DNA of 40,961 nt from the NCBI GenBank assembly GCA_016213895.1, contig JACQZJ010000087.1, forward strand, positions 1 to 40,961. The letters run 5' to 3'. Origin of the DNA: Planctomycetota bacterium. Its GTDB lineage: Bacteria > Planctomycetota > B15-G4 > JADJEK01. The notes beneath the pieces are model-generated. The model had not been told where the DNA came from. It ran no database searches and worked only from the letters and a program-made list of their open reading frames with translations. Positions within the stretch are counted from its first letter, which is position 1; each line of letters starts with the position of its first letter. Positions 32,906-40,242 of this stretch are shown piece by piece. The translations under genes were made by a program, and so were the position numbers.

Positions 32906-32914
32906 GCAGGGGCG

Positions 32915-33568
32915 TTACTGCGGAGCTTCCTGCTCGCCGAAGCGCAGCGCGGCGCGCACGCGGTGCTGGTAGGAGATCAGTCCGCGGCGGACGCGCTCGC
33001 GCACCAGGCCGCCGTCCAGCTCCAGGCGCTCGGCGATCTCCTCGACCTCGAGACCCTCGAACTCGCGCAGCCAAAGCAGGTAGCGCTGCTCGGGAGGGAG
33101 CCCGTCGAGCGCGGCGCGCATGGCCCTGGCCTCGGCGCGGTCGCTCGCGGCGCGCAGGGGCGACGTGGCGGGCACCGGACCCGCGTACTGCGGGCCCGGG
33201 GAGGATCTGCCGGCCGCGAGCGCGGCGCGCAGGGGCAGCGCGGGCCGCACGGTCGCGAGCGCAGGGTCGTGCTCGTTTTCCAGCAGGGAATGCAGGCGGT
33301 CCTCGGCGATGGCGAGCAGCCAGTGGCGGAAAGCGCCGAGGTCCCGGCCATCGAAGCGGGCGCGGTTGCCCCAGGCGCGCAGCAGGGTCTCCTGCCACAC
33401 GTCGTCCGCGGGCAGACGCGTGCGCAGCGCCGCCCCCATGCGCGCCTCGATGAGGAGGAGCATGGCGGCCGGCCGCACGGCATGGATGAGCTCGTCCCAC
33501 GCGGCTGGCGCGTCGCCGCGCAGCCGCGTCCAGGTGAGCCGAAAAGGCCTGTCCTCCTGCGTTCCCAT
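32915..33568 (-). CDS. ECF-type RNA polymerase sigma factor
   Basis: This 217-residue protein has sigma region 2 (DDVWQETLLRAWGNRARF, FRHWLLAIAEDRLHSLLEN) and region 4 (LPPEQRYLLWLREFEGLEVE, EIAERLELDGGLVRERVRRG) separated by a Pro/Ala-rich linker of about 50 residues. It lacks region 3, as ECF sigma factors do. ECF factors direct transcription of specialised regulons, here unknown; no anti-sigma gene is evident next to it, and the upstream receiver-type gene could be its regulator. The start at 33568 was chosen because AGGA lies six bases upstream; an ATG two codons earlier would put AGGA directly at the start. Confidence 0.87.
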   Translation of the reverse strand: MGTQEDRPFRLTWTRLRGDAPAAWDELIHAVRPAAMLLLIEARMGAALRTRLPADDVWQETLLRAWGNRARFDGRDLGAFRHWLLAIAEDRLHSLLENEHDPALATVRPALPLRAALAAGRSSPGPQYAGPVPATSPLRAASDRAEARAMRAALDGLPPEQRYLLWLREFEGLEVEEIAERLELDGGLVRERVRRGLISYQHRVRAALRFGEQEAPQ

Positions 33569-33660
33569 CGCCATTCCTAGAGGATACACCAGCACGCGGC
33601 GTTTCGCCGGCGATCCGCCCGGCGAGAAACGCTCTTCGCAGGGAACGCGGGCCGGCGCCC

Positions 33661-34143
33661 TCACCCCTGCTGCTGCGCGGCCGGCTCTCTCACAGGGTCG
33701 CGGCGCCGCTCGCAGAGCGCGGCGACGACGCGCGTCAGAGCAGCGCCGGTCACCGGCTTCACCATCAGACGCGCCACCATGTCGCAGCTCGCCACGCGCT
33801 CGGCCGCAGGGTTGTTCTCGCTGGCCAGGGCCACCACCGGGGTCTCGGCCGCGGTCGGCACGGAGCGCAGGACGCGCAGGATGCCGAGACCGCCGTGACC
33901 GGGCATGTCCAAGTCCAAGACGACGACGTCCGGGGCGTGATACAGCGCCGCTTCCACGCCGGCGCGCACGTCTTGCGCCACGGAGACGCGGAAGCCCGCC
34001 TGGTGGAGCCGCGTCGACAGGTTGATGAGCTGCTCGCACCCTCCTCCGACGAGGAGCACCGAGCCTGCGGGCTGCCGCACCCGGATCAGGTCGCACACTG
34101 CGTCCGGCGCGGCTGGATGCTCGCAGCAGACTGAATCGTTCAT
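33661..34143 (-). CDS. Degenerate response regulator receiver protein
   Basis: This 160-residue single-domain protein has the receiver fold: QPAGSVLLVGGGCEQLINL, then FRVSVAQDVRAGVEAAL, then the phosphoacceptor D77 in VVVLDLDMPG, then TPVVALAS, and a Lys in ARLMVKPV. The acidic pair that binds magnesium (usually DD after the first strand) is replaced by GGG, and the Thr/Ser strand is weak, so normal phosphorylation is doubtful. It has an N-terminal extension of about 28 residues with Cys6, Cys7 and Cys17 and no output domain. It lies 92 bases upstream of the ECF gene on the same strand. The ATG at 34143 was chosen because a purine-rich site (GGAG) is nearby. Confidence 0.78.
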   Translation of the reverse strand: MNDSVCCEHPAAPDAVCDLIRVRQPAGSVLLVGGGCEQLINLSTRLHQAGFRVSVAQDVRAGVEAALYHAPDVVVLDLDMPGHGGLGILRVLRSVPTAAETPVVALASENNPAAERVASCDMVARLMVKPVTGAALTRVVAALCERRRDPVREPAAQQQG

Positions 34144-34401
34144 TGGGCCTCGCTCCGTGTGCGGGAAGAACGTAGGTGAGGGGTCTCCTCCGCCATCGAC
34201 CAACGCCAGGTTCTTCAGGTCCTCGACGTCCGATCTTGCACAGCCGGCAGCAGGCAGCCGGCTTCGGATTCATCGGCAGACGATCGATGGAAATTCAGGG
34301 AAAAGAAGCCGCTGCGGGCGAAAATGCTCCATCTTCGCGACACGCCCGGCCGCGGCGGCGGCGAGGACGCACCCGGCGCGGCTCGAGGGTCGGAGGAGTG
34401 C

Positions 34402-35040
34402 ATGAAGGTCCTGGCGGTCTATGCCACGGCGCAGGAGGGCGCGGAGCTCCAGGCGCGCTTCGCCCCGTGCCTGGAGCTCGGCGCGGGCAAGGCTGCTTCA
34501 GCCGTCTCGCTGTGCGTGGCGCTGGCGCGCGGTCCTCGTCCGGACGCGGCCCTCTTGTTCGGGGTTTGCGGCGCTTTTCCCGCGCGGCACCTTGCCGCGG
34601 GCGCCGCGCTCGACGTGCTGGACCTGTGCGTGGTCGGCGAGGATTTGCTCGCGGACGAGGGCGCGGAGGTGGAAGGCGGCTTCCAGAGCCTGGCCGAGAT
34701 GGGTCTCGGGGAGATCGGCCCCTTTGCCGCTGACCCGGTGCTGGCGGCGCGGGCGGCCGCGATCCTGGGAGGCGTCCGCGTGGTGCGCGGCGCCACGGTC
34801 AGCCGGTGCAGCGGCACCGAAGCCCTGTCCGCCGAGATCGCCCGGCGCAGCAACGCCCTGGTCGAGACCATGGAGGGGGCCGCGGTTGCGCTCGCCTGCC
34901 GGGCTCTGGGCGTCCCTCTCGTCCACGTGCGCTGCGTGAGCAACCAGACGGGCGAGAGAGGGCGCGCCGTCTGGCGGCTCGCGGATGCCGCGGAGCGGGC
35001 GCGCCGGGCAGCGACCGAAGTGCTCGGCCGCCTGGCATGA
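34402..35040 (+). CDS. mqnB: Futalosine hydrolase (menaquinone biosynthesis)
   Basis: This 212-residue protein belongs to the MTAN/futalosine nucleosidase group. It cleaves futalosine to hypoxanthine and dehypoxanthine futalosine in the alternative menaquinone pathway. The first strand VLAVYATAQEGAEL holds E12; GAALDVLDLCVVGEDLLADE and the typical MqnB run of Glu/Ser-rich residues (VEGGFQSLAEMGLGEIGPFA) follow. The C-terminal part has ETMEGAAVALACRALGVP (M157-E158) and VSNQ (S180-N181). MTANs usually have SD in the last motif, where futalosine hydrolases have SN. The ATG follows CGGAGGA. Other mqn genes are not in the window. The upstream gene is divergent. Confidence 0.87.
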   Translation: MKVLAVYATAQEGAELQARFAPCLELGAGKAASAVSLCVALARGPRPDAALLFGVCGAFPARHLAAGAALDVLDLCVVGEDLLADEGAEVEGGFQSLAEMGLGEIGPFAADPVLAARAAAILGGVRVVRGATVSRCSGTEALSAEIARRSNALVETMEGAAVALACRALGVPLVHVRCVSNQTGERGRAVWRLADAAERARRAATEVLGRLA

Positions 35041-35119
35041 AGCTGCAGAGGATGGGATGCGCGGCCTTCAGCAGGGGAGCGTCCAGATCGTGGATGTGCG
35101 CGGGCGCGGCGCGCCTGGC

Positions 35120-35746
35120 TCAGGCCGGCGCGGCGTCCAGGCGGGGCGGACAGTCGCGCGGGGAGACGCCCTCGCGGGCGCAGACGTGATCGACCAGGCG
35201 CGGGAAGTACTCGTCGAAGTCCTGGGCGAGATCCGCGTAGTGGGCATCGAGCTCAGCAGCGCCCTTCGCGAGCGGATTCGCGTGGCGGAGCCTGCGGGAC
35301 ATGCCCGCGAGCGCGCGGCCGGCGGCGTCCGAGTCGGCGTAGGCAGCGAGCCAGTCTCCCTCGGCCATGCGCGGCGCGATCTCGCGCAGGCGGGGCGGCA
35401 TGAGCGCGACTCTCGACAAGAGCGCAGCGTAGACCCCGCGAGCGAAGTCGTGGAGCGACAGGATCGGGCTGTAGCGCTCCCAGGAGCGGGCCAGGAAGTG
35501 GTCGTAGAACACGTCGACCATCACGCCCGCGTAGCGCTGGAAGGGGCCGGACAGACGCTGGCGGCTGCGCGCGACGACCGGGTGCGAGTCGGTGAATGCA
35601 TCCACCCCGCGATGGCGGCGGATGCCGCGGAGGACGGCCTCGGGGAGGCGCGAGAGGTCGGCGCCGCGCATGAAGTCGCCGAGCAGGCTGCCGAGGACCG
35701 AGTCGGCAGAACGGTCGGCCAAGTAGAGGTGTGCGAGGTAGTTCAT
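35120..35746 (-). CDS. acpH: Acyl-carrier-protein phosphodiesterase
   Basis: This 208-residue protein has the layout of E. coli AcpH (193 residues), which removes the 4'-phosphopantetheine group from holo-ACP using a metal-bound His/Asp site in an HD-type helical fold. The recognised pattern begins MNYLAHLYLADRSADSVLGS, LLGDFMRGADLSRLPEAVLR, GIRRHRGVDAFTDSHP, then VMVDVFYDHFLARSWERYSP. The tail differs from E. coli. The gene is convergent with mqnB, the two stops being 80 bases apart. No ACP gene is in the window. The ATG at 35746 has only a weak upstream purine site. Confidence 0.85.
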   Translation of the reverse strand: MNYLAHLYLADRSADSVLGSLLGDFMRGADLSRLPEAVLRGIRRHRGVDAFTDSHPVVARSRQRLSGPFQRYAGVMVDVFYDHFLARSWERYSPILSLHDFARGVYAALLSRVALMPPRLREIAPRMAEGDWLAAYADSDAAGRALAGMSRRLRHANPLAKGAAELDAHYADLAQDFDEYFPRLVDHVCAREGVSPRDCPPRLDAAPA

Positions 35747-35959
35747 GACGGACGAGGGGATTGTAGCGGGTGGGAGCGGGGCGGGGCGGCGCGGCGGTTC
35801 CCCTGGCGATCGGGGCCGGATCGCGACTTCCGGTGCATTCCGTGCGCGACGAATGTGGCGAGGTTCGCCATCGGCAGAGGCGATGCTGGCGGAGGGCGCG
35901 GATGAGCGGCGGGAGGTGCGAGCGGCACGACGTCGCTGCCGGCCCCTCTTCTAGCGGCT

Positions 35960-36276
35960 TCAACCTTCCGTGTGGGTAACGGCGCATAGTGTGGGATGGA
36001 GATCGAGGCCGCCGAGATGGAAGAGGATTGCGGTTCGAAAGCGGGCGCGGTTGCGGAAGCCACAGGCCCGGGCCTTGATCCTCTGGATCTTCGCGTTGAA
36101 CGACTCGCTGATCGCGTTGGTCGCGCGGAAGAGCACCGCGTTGATCACGCCGTGCAGGTGCTCGCGGGCCATCCGCGCGAGGAGTAGTTCCAGAGTGTCG
36201 CCGCGGTCTCCTTGATCGCCCAGGCCCGCGCCGTCTTCAGCATGCCCCGCGTCTCCCGCTGGAACTCGCAGCGCGA
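35960..36276 (-). pseudogene. Broken ISL3-type transposase remnant
   Basis: Two minus-strand frames together match the C-terminus of ISL3-family transposases. In one frame (about 36276-36180) it reads [20 protein letters not shown], ending SRGW. After a frame change near 36175 it continues [20 protein letters not shown], then [20 protein letters not shown], then [10 protein letters not shown] and a terminal THTEG stop. In intact relatives, as I recall, about 25-27 residues separate the two blocks, so an internal deletion with a frameshift is inferred. A 9-bp hairpin abuts the upstream end at 36277-36298. No N-terminal half or clear terminal repeats were seen. Confidence 0.8.
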
Positions 36277-36298
36277 GCGCGGGGCCGGAGCCCCGCGC
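36277..36298. repeat. Perfect 9-bp inverted repeat at the upstream end of the transposase fragment
   Basis: GCGCGGGGC and its complement GCCCCGCGC surround the four-base loop CGGA. It begins exactly where recognisable transposase sequence stops. It may be a breakpoint-associated palindrome or simply a GC-rich coincidence. Confidence 0.4.
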
Positions 36299-36515
36299 CG
36301 GCGGTGGCAGCGCAGCGAGCGGATGGGGCCCGCCCGCTTCGGGTCGCTTCGCAGGCCCGGGTTCGGGCGGTATTTCCCGGTGCGCGCGATGCCCTGATGA
36401 GCGAGAATGGGGGCGCCGTCGGAATCACCGCCACACCGGGAGCGCTTGCTCAAGTGCCCCCTCTCCGGATCCGAAGAGACCTGGAGCCGCCCGACACGGA
36501 GCTTGACAGCCTCTG

Positions 36516-38110
36516 ATGCGCATCCGGCACCTTCTGCGGTCCGTGCGGGCCGCCGCCCTGGCGACCGCGTTCGTGGTCGCTTTCGCGAGCGGCGCCTCGC
36601 TTCAGTCGTGCGAGGAGTCGGCCGCGGCTGACTGCCACGTCGGCGCCGCCCAGGCCGAGCAGGTGGCCGCGCTGGAGAGCAAGCTCGAAGCGCGCCAGTC
36701 TCTCCTCGACAAGTACGAGAAGAGGCTGGAGAAGAAGAAGCAGGACCTGGCGCAGGGGCAGACCGATCTGGCCGCTGCCCAGGCCATGCCGGAGAACACG
36801 GCGCAGGAGAGCAAGGCGCGCAAGAAGGCGATCAAGGCGGCCAAGAAGCAGATCGCCGCGGCCGAGAAAGGCGTGGCCAAGTACACGAAGAAGGCCGGCG
36901 CCGCCCGGGAGAAGGTGGATCAGTGCGTGAGCCAGATCGAGGCGATCGATTCCTGGCGCTTCGCCGGCCCGGGCCGCTGGTCCTCCTGCGCGACGCCGTA
37001 CGACCCGCCCTGGGCGGGCGCCGCGCCCACGCGGGTCATCGACCTCACGGCCGACCTCGCGCAGAGCGACGAGGAGAACGGCGCGGCGCTCAAGGCCGCG
37101 ATCCAGGGGCTGGAACCCGGCGACTGCCTGAGGATCGGCTCGGGCGTGTACAGCATCAACTCCTACTTCAACGTCTCGCTCGTGGGCAGCGCGTCCGCGC
37201 CCATCTGGATCGAGGCGCAGGATGGGGCGCGGCCGGTCATCACGCGCCCGGACGCCGCGCAGAACCTCATGAACGTGGGCACGCTTTCCCCCGGCTCGGC
37301 CCAGTTCCTCTGCTTCCGCGGCCTCGAGTTTCGGGGCGGATCCGCGGGCGTGCGGCTCTACGGCTGCGCGGACGTGTGGCTCGACCACTGCTCCATCCAC
37401 GACACGGGCGAGGCCGCGCTCACCGCGAACACGGCCGACAGCGCGCGCCTCTACGTCACGCGCAACCACATCCACCACACGAGCGGCTGCGGCGAGGGCA
37501 TGTACCTCGGAGCGAACAACGGCGCCTGCGTGATGCGCGACTCGGTCGTCGCCCAGAACCACGTGCACCACACCGGCGGGTCGCAGGGCGACGGCATCGA
37601 GGTGAAACAGGGGAGCTTCGGCAACTGGATCGTGAGGAACTGCGTGCACGACGCCAACTACCCGTGCATCCTGGTGTACGGCACCGCCGGGAACCCGATC
37701 AACACGATCGAGCAAAACGTCTGCTTCGGCTCGAACGACAACGTGCTGCAGGTGCAGGGCGAGGCGCTCGTGACGAACAACCTGCTCATGCGCGGCGCGA
37801 ACGGCTTCTACAGCGGCAACCACCAGGGCGAGACGCGCGACCTGGTCTTCACCCACAACACGATCATCAACAGCGGGACCGCCGCCTACCTCGCTTCCTG
37901 GAGCGGGAAGCCGGGGATGGTGTTCGCGAACAACGTGGCCTACAGCGAGAGCGGAGCGGCCATCGCCTTCGTCGGCCCGGCCGCGGGCGTGGACTTCGCC
38001 GGCAACGTGGTCCTGGGAACGGTGAACGGCGCGAGCGCGTCGAGCTACGTTCAGGGCTGCGGGCTGAGCGACTTCGGGGCACTCTCGAGGCGGGCTGCCT
38101 GGATCGCTAG
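36516..38110 (+). CDS. Exported coiled-coil plus right-handed beta-helix protein, C-terminus unresolved
   Basis: Residues 1-40 are an export signal with a possible lipobox (LQSC). Residues about 45-145 are a Lys/Ala/Gln-rich coiled coil (ESKLEARQSLLDKYEKRLEK). From about 180 right-handed beta-helix coils begin, with DCLRIGSGVYSINSYF, HHTSGCGEGMYLGANNG and NTIINSGTAAYLA; such helices are typical of polysaccharide-active surface proteins. The frame has no stop near 38100 and stays open to 40094, antisense to two real genes, so the true end was lost. A shift near 38085 would read GTLEAGCLDR and stop at TAG 38108-38110, which resembles the DxGxxE endings of such proteins; that is a guess and sets the coordinate given. 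The start is uncertain: GGAG lies 14 bases upstream. Confidence 0.6.
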
Positions 38111-38126
38111 TGACGCGGGGCGCGCG

Positions 38127-38798
38127 CTACTGCCTGCCGAGCCAGACCTTGTCGATCTGGGGGGTGCGCGTCACCTTGCGGCCCTCGTGCTCCTCGCAGC
38201 CCTTCCAGCGCGTGAGGAAGGTGAATGGAATCTGGCGGCCGAAACCCTCGTGCTGCAGGGCGATGCCGAGGAGGCGCTCCATGGCCTCGGAGCCGGTCTT
38301 GTCCGAGGGCAGGACGTGGTGCATGCCGGCGGCGTACAGGCGGTCGAGCACGGCGCGGCGGCAGAAGAGCATGCAGCCGAACACCATGTGGAAGCCGTCC
38401 TCCAGCCAGGCGTAGCGGCTGAGCGCGAGCTGCGCGCGCGCCCACTCGAGGTGCCGCGCCTGGCAGCCGCCCCAGCCGTCCCAGTACATCATTCCCGAGA
38501 CCTCGAGGCGTTTGAGGTGGTCCAGGTTGCGCTTGACGACGACGCTGTCGTGCAGGAAGTAGTAGTAGTCGCGGGGGTACCGCTCGTAGACGTGCCACAT
38601 GGCGCCCGCCTCGTAGCAGCGGTTGCCGGCGTCCTCGACGATGACTCCCTGACGTTCCAGGTCGCGCAGGTAGCTCCGGTCCGGCGAGTCGCTGTCCGTG
38701 ACCACGATCTCCTCCGCCGGGTGATGGCGGCGGATGCTCGCGACCGCCTCGAAGACGAGCGGCCGCGCCGGGTCGAACCTGCAGGCGAGCGCGAACAC
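38127..38798 (-). CDS. Glycosyltransferase-like protein
   Basis: This 223-residue protein has a first strand MFALACRFDPARPLVFEAVA, an IRRHHPAEEIVVTDSDSPDR strand with DSD, and CYEAGAMWHVYERYPRDYYY, then FLHDSVVV with an acidic motif. A C-terminal region has MVFGCMLFCRR and HVLPSDKTGSEAMERL. The layout suggests a nucleotide-sugar-using GT-A fold, but the family is not recognised with certainty. The start is GTG (38798) immediately after the TAG of the cytidylyltransferase gene, with GGGAG about nine bases upstream, so translation is probably coupled. Together with that gene it may make or attach a polyol- or sugar-phosphate on the envelope. Confidence 0.7.
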   Translation of the reverse strand: MFALACRFDPARPLVFEAVASIRRHHPAEEIVVTDSDSPDRSYLRDLERQGVIVEDAGNRCYEAGAMWHVYERYPRDYYYFLHDSVVVKRNLDHLKRLEVSGMMYWDGWGGCQARHLEWARAQLALSRYAWLEDGFHMVFGCMLFCRRAVLDRLYAAGMHHVLPSDKTGSEAMERLLGIALQHEGFGRQIPFTFLTRWKGCEEHEGRKVTRTPQIDKVWLGRQ

Positions 38799-39329
38799 CT
38801 AACGGGTCTCCCGCAGGGCGAGCACGCGCTTCTTGATCTCGGTGGTGGAGATGCCGGCCGTGTAGGGCACGTAGGTGAGCGCGATGCCGTGCTCTTCCAT
38901 GAAGGCGCGCGTCAGGCCGAGCTGGGCGACGAGCGAGTCGCCGGCCCAGTCGTCGTCATGCAGGATGAAGTCCGGGCGCAGGAGCTCGATGGCGGCGCGC
39001 TGCGTGTCGTGCGACTCCATGATGAAGCACAGGTCGACGTAGCGGCACGCGCGCACGATCTCGAAGCGCTCGGCCTCGCGCAGCACCGGGGTGCACTTGT
39101 ACGACTCGGCGAAGGCGTCGCTGTTCAAGGCCACGATGACGAAGTCGGCGAGCTGGCGCGCGCGGCGCAGCAGGTTGACGTGGCCGTTGTGGAAGCAGTC
39201 GAAGGTGCCGCCCACGTAGATGCGGGTCTTCCGGCGGCACGGGGCAGGGTTCCTACCGCGCTCCGCCACGGCGGCCGGAGCGGCCGGCAAAGGAGGACTC
39301 TCCGGTGCGCTGGGAGCGAATGTCTGCAT
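38799..39329 (-). CDS. Cytidylyltransferase-family protein (TagD/RfaE-C-type)
   Basis: This 176-residue protein has the nucleotidyltransferase fold: RIYVGGTFDCFHNGHVNLLR contains the HxGH motif (H47-H50) that binds the nucleotide phosphate, and the C-terminal ISTTEIKKR (160-168) matches the ISSTxIR signature. Members make CDP-glycerol, CDP-ethanolamine-like or ADP/CDP-sugar intermediates; the exact alcohol phosphate is unknown. A Pro/Ala-rich extension of about 35 residues precedes the fold. The ATG at 39329 has AGGAGG nine bases upstream. It shares its stop boundary with the downstream glycosyltransferase start (TAG followed by GTG). Confidence 0.85.
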   Translation of the reverse strand: MQTFAPSAPESPPLPAAPAAVAERGRNPAPCRRKTRIYVGGTFDCFHNGHVNLLRRARQLADFVIVALNSDAFAESYKCTPVLREAERFEIVRACRYVDLCFIMESHDTQRAAIELLRPDFILHDDDWAGDSLVAQLGLTRAFMEEHGIALTYVPYTAGISTTEIKKRVLALRETR

Positions 39330-39515
39330 GGCTGCTCGCCTCCTGCCCGCATGTCGAGAAAACGGCGGAGAGACCTTGAGTCGCGGGGCGAGAGGATCGG
39401 CAAGGAAAGGGGCTGCAGGCCGCGCCGGCGCGACCGGGCGCGGCGCGGGTTTGTGTTCGGCTGCTGGCCGCGGCAGACTATCCCCTTCGCGCGTGCGGAC
39501 AGGAGCCTGGCGATC

Positions 39516-40094
39516 GTGTCGGCGAGCAGGTCGAGCTTCTCCTCGCGGGCCCTGGCCCGAGGCGTGCTGGCGGCGTTCTTCGTCTCCGGCTTCTGCGGGC
39601 TGGTGCATGAGGTGGTCTGGACGCGCCTCCTCCGGCTCGTCATGGGCAACACCACGCACGCGGTCACCACCGTGCTGTGCGCGTTCATGGGCGGGCTTGC
39701 GCTCGGCAGCTTCATCGGCGGGCGCGCGGCCGAGCCGCGCGCGGCCAACGAGACCTACCAGACGCTCCTTTCCATAAGCCCGGACTTCCTGCCGGCGCTC
39801 AACAACCTGGCCTGGATCCTGGCGGCGAATCCAGACGGGCCGCTGCGGGACGCGGCCGGCGCGGCGCGGCTCGCGGAGCGGTGCGAGCTCACGGCCCATG
39901 AGGACGCGGACCGCCTGGACACGCTGGCCGTGGCCTACGCCGCGGCCGGCCGCTTCGCGGACACGCGCGCCGCGACGCGGAAGGCCCTGGAACTCGCCGC
40001 GGCGGGCGGGCTCGATCGCCTCGCGGCCGAGATCCAGGCGCGCCTCGGCCTCTTCGAGCAGGACCGCGCCTACCGCGATCCGCCGGGACGCTAG
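39516..40094 (+). CDS. Chimeric fragment: spermidine-synthase-type membrane N-terminus fused to TPR C-terminus
   Basis: The N-terminal part (residues about 15-65, VLAAFFVSGFCGLVHEVVWT, then NTTHAVTTVLCAFMGGLALG, then SFIGG) is the first membrane segment of fused spermidine-synthase-like proteins. After GRAAEPRAANET the sequence switches to TPR-type helices (PDFLPALNNLAWILAANPDG, DADRLDTLAVAYAAAGRFAD). The SAM-binding domain and remaining helices are absent. In planctomycete proteins of this type, as I recall, these parts are the two ends of a much longer protein, so an internal deletion is inferred. The junction contains a short direct repeat, CGCGCGGCC. The start is GTG at 39516, with AGGAG ten bases upstream; the gene is divergent from the cytidylyltransferase gene. 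Nonfunctional as a synthase, if real. Confidence 0.65.
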   Translation: MSASRSSFSSRALARGVLAAFFVSGFCGLVHEVVWTRLLRLVMGNTTHAVTTVLCAFMGGLALGSFIGGRAAEPRAANETYQTLLSISPDFLPALNNLAWILAANPDGPLRDAAGAARLAERCELTAHEDADRLDTLAVAYAAAGRFADTRAATRKALELAAAGGLDRLAAEIQARLGLFEQDRAYRDPPGR

Positions 40095-40242
40095 TTGCCG
40101 TGCTGGTTTCGCGGCTGAAACAGCCAAAACATGCTATAACGGAAAAGGCCGCAGCCGCGGCCCTGCAGGGACTTGTCGCATCATGTGGGCGCCGGCGGCG
40201 CGGGCGCGCGCCGGCCGGCTCCGGCCGCAGAGGATCGAGCGG

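Noticed and set aside
36145-36453. Independent small gene on the minus strand around the transposase
   Set aside because: Its last third is transposase sequence in a shifted frame and the rest is GC-rich without recognisable protein pattern.
35940-36490. Possible terminal inverted repeats of an ISL3 element
   Set aside because: GGCCCCTCTTC at 35941 and a loosely matching CTCTTC on the other strand at about 36470 share too few bases to call ends.
40095-40140. Short hairpin GGCTG-AAA-CAGCC as a terminator
   Set aside because: The stem is only five bases and no T run follows on either strand.
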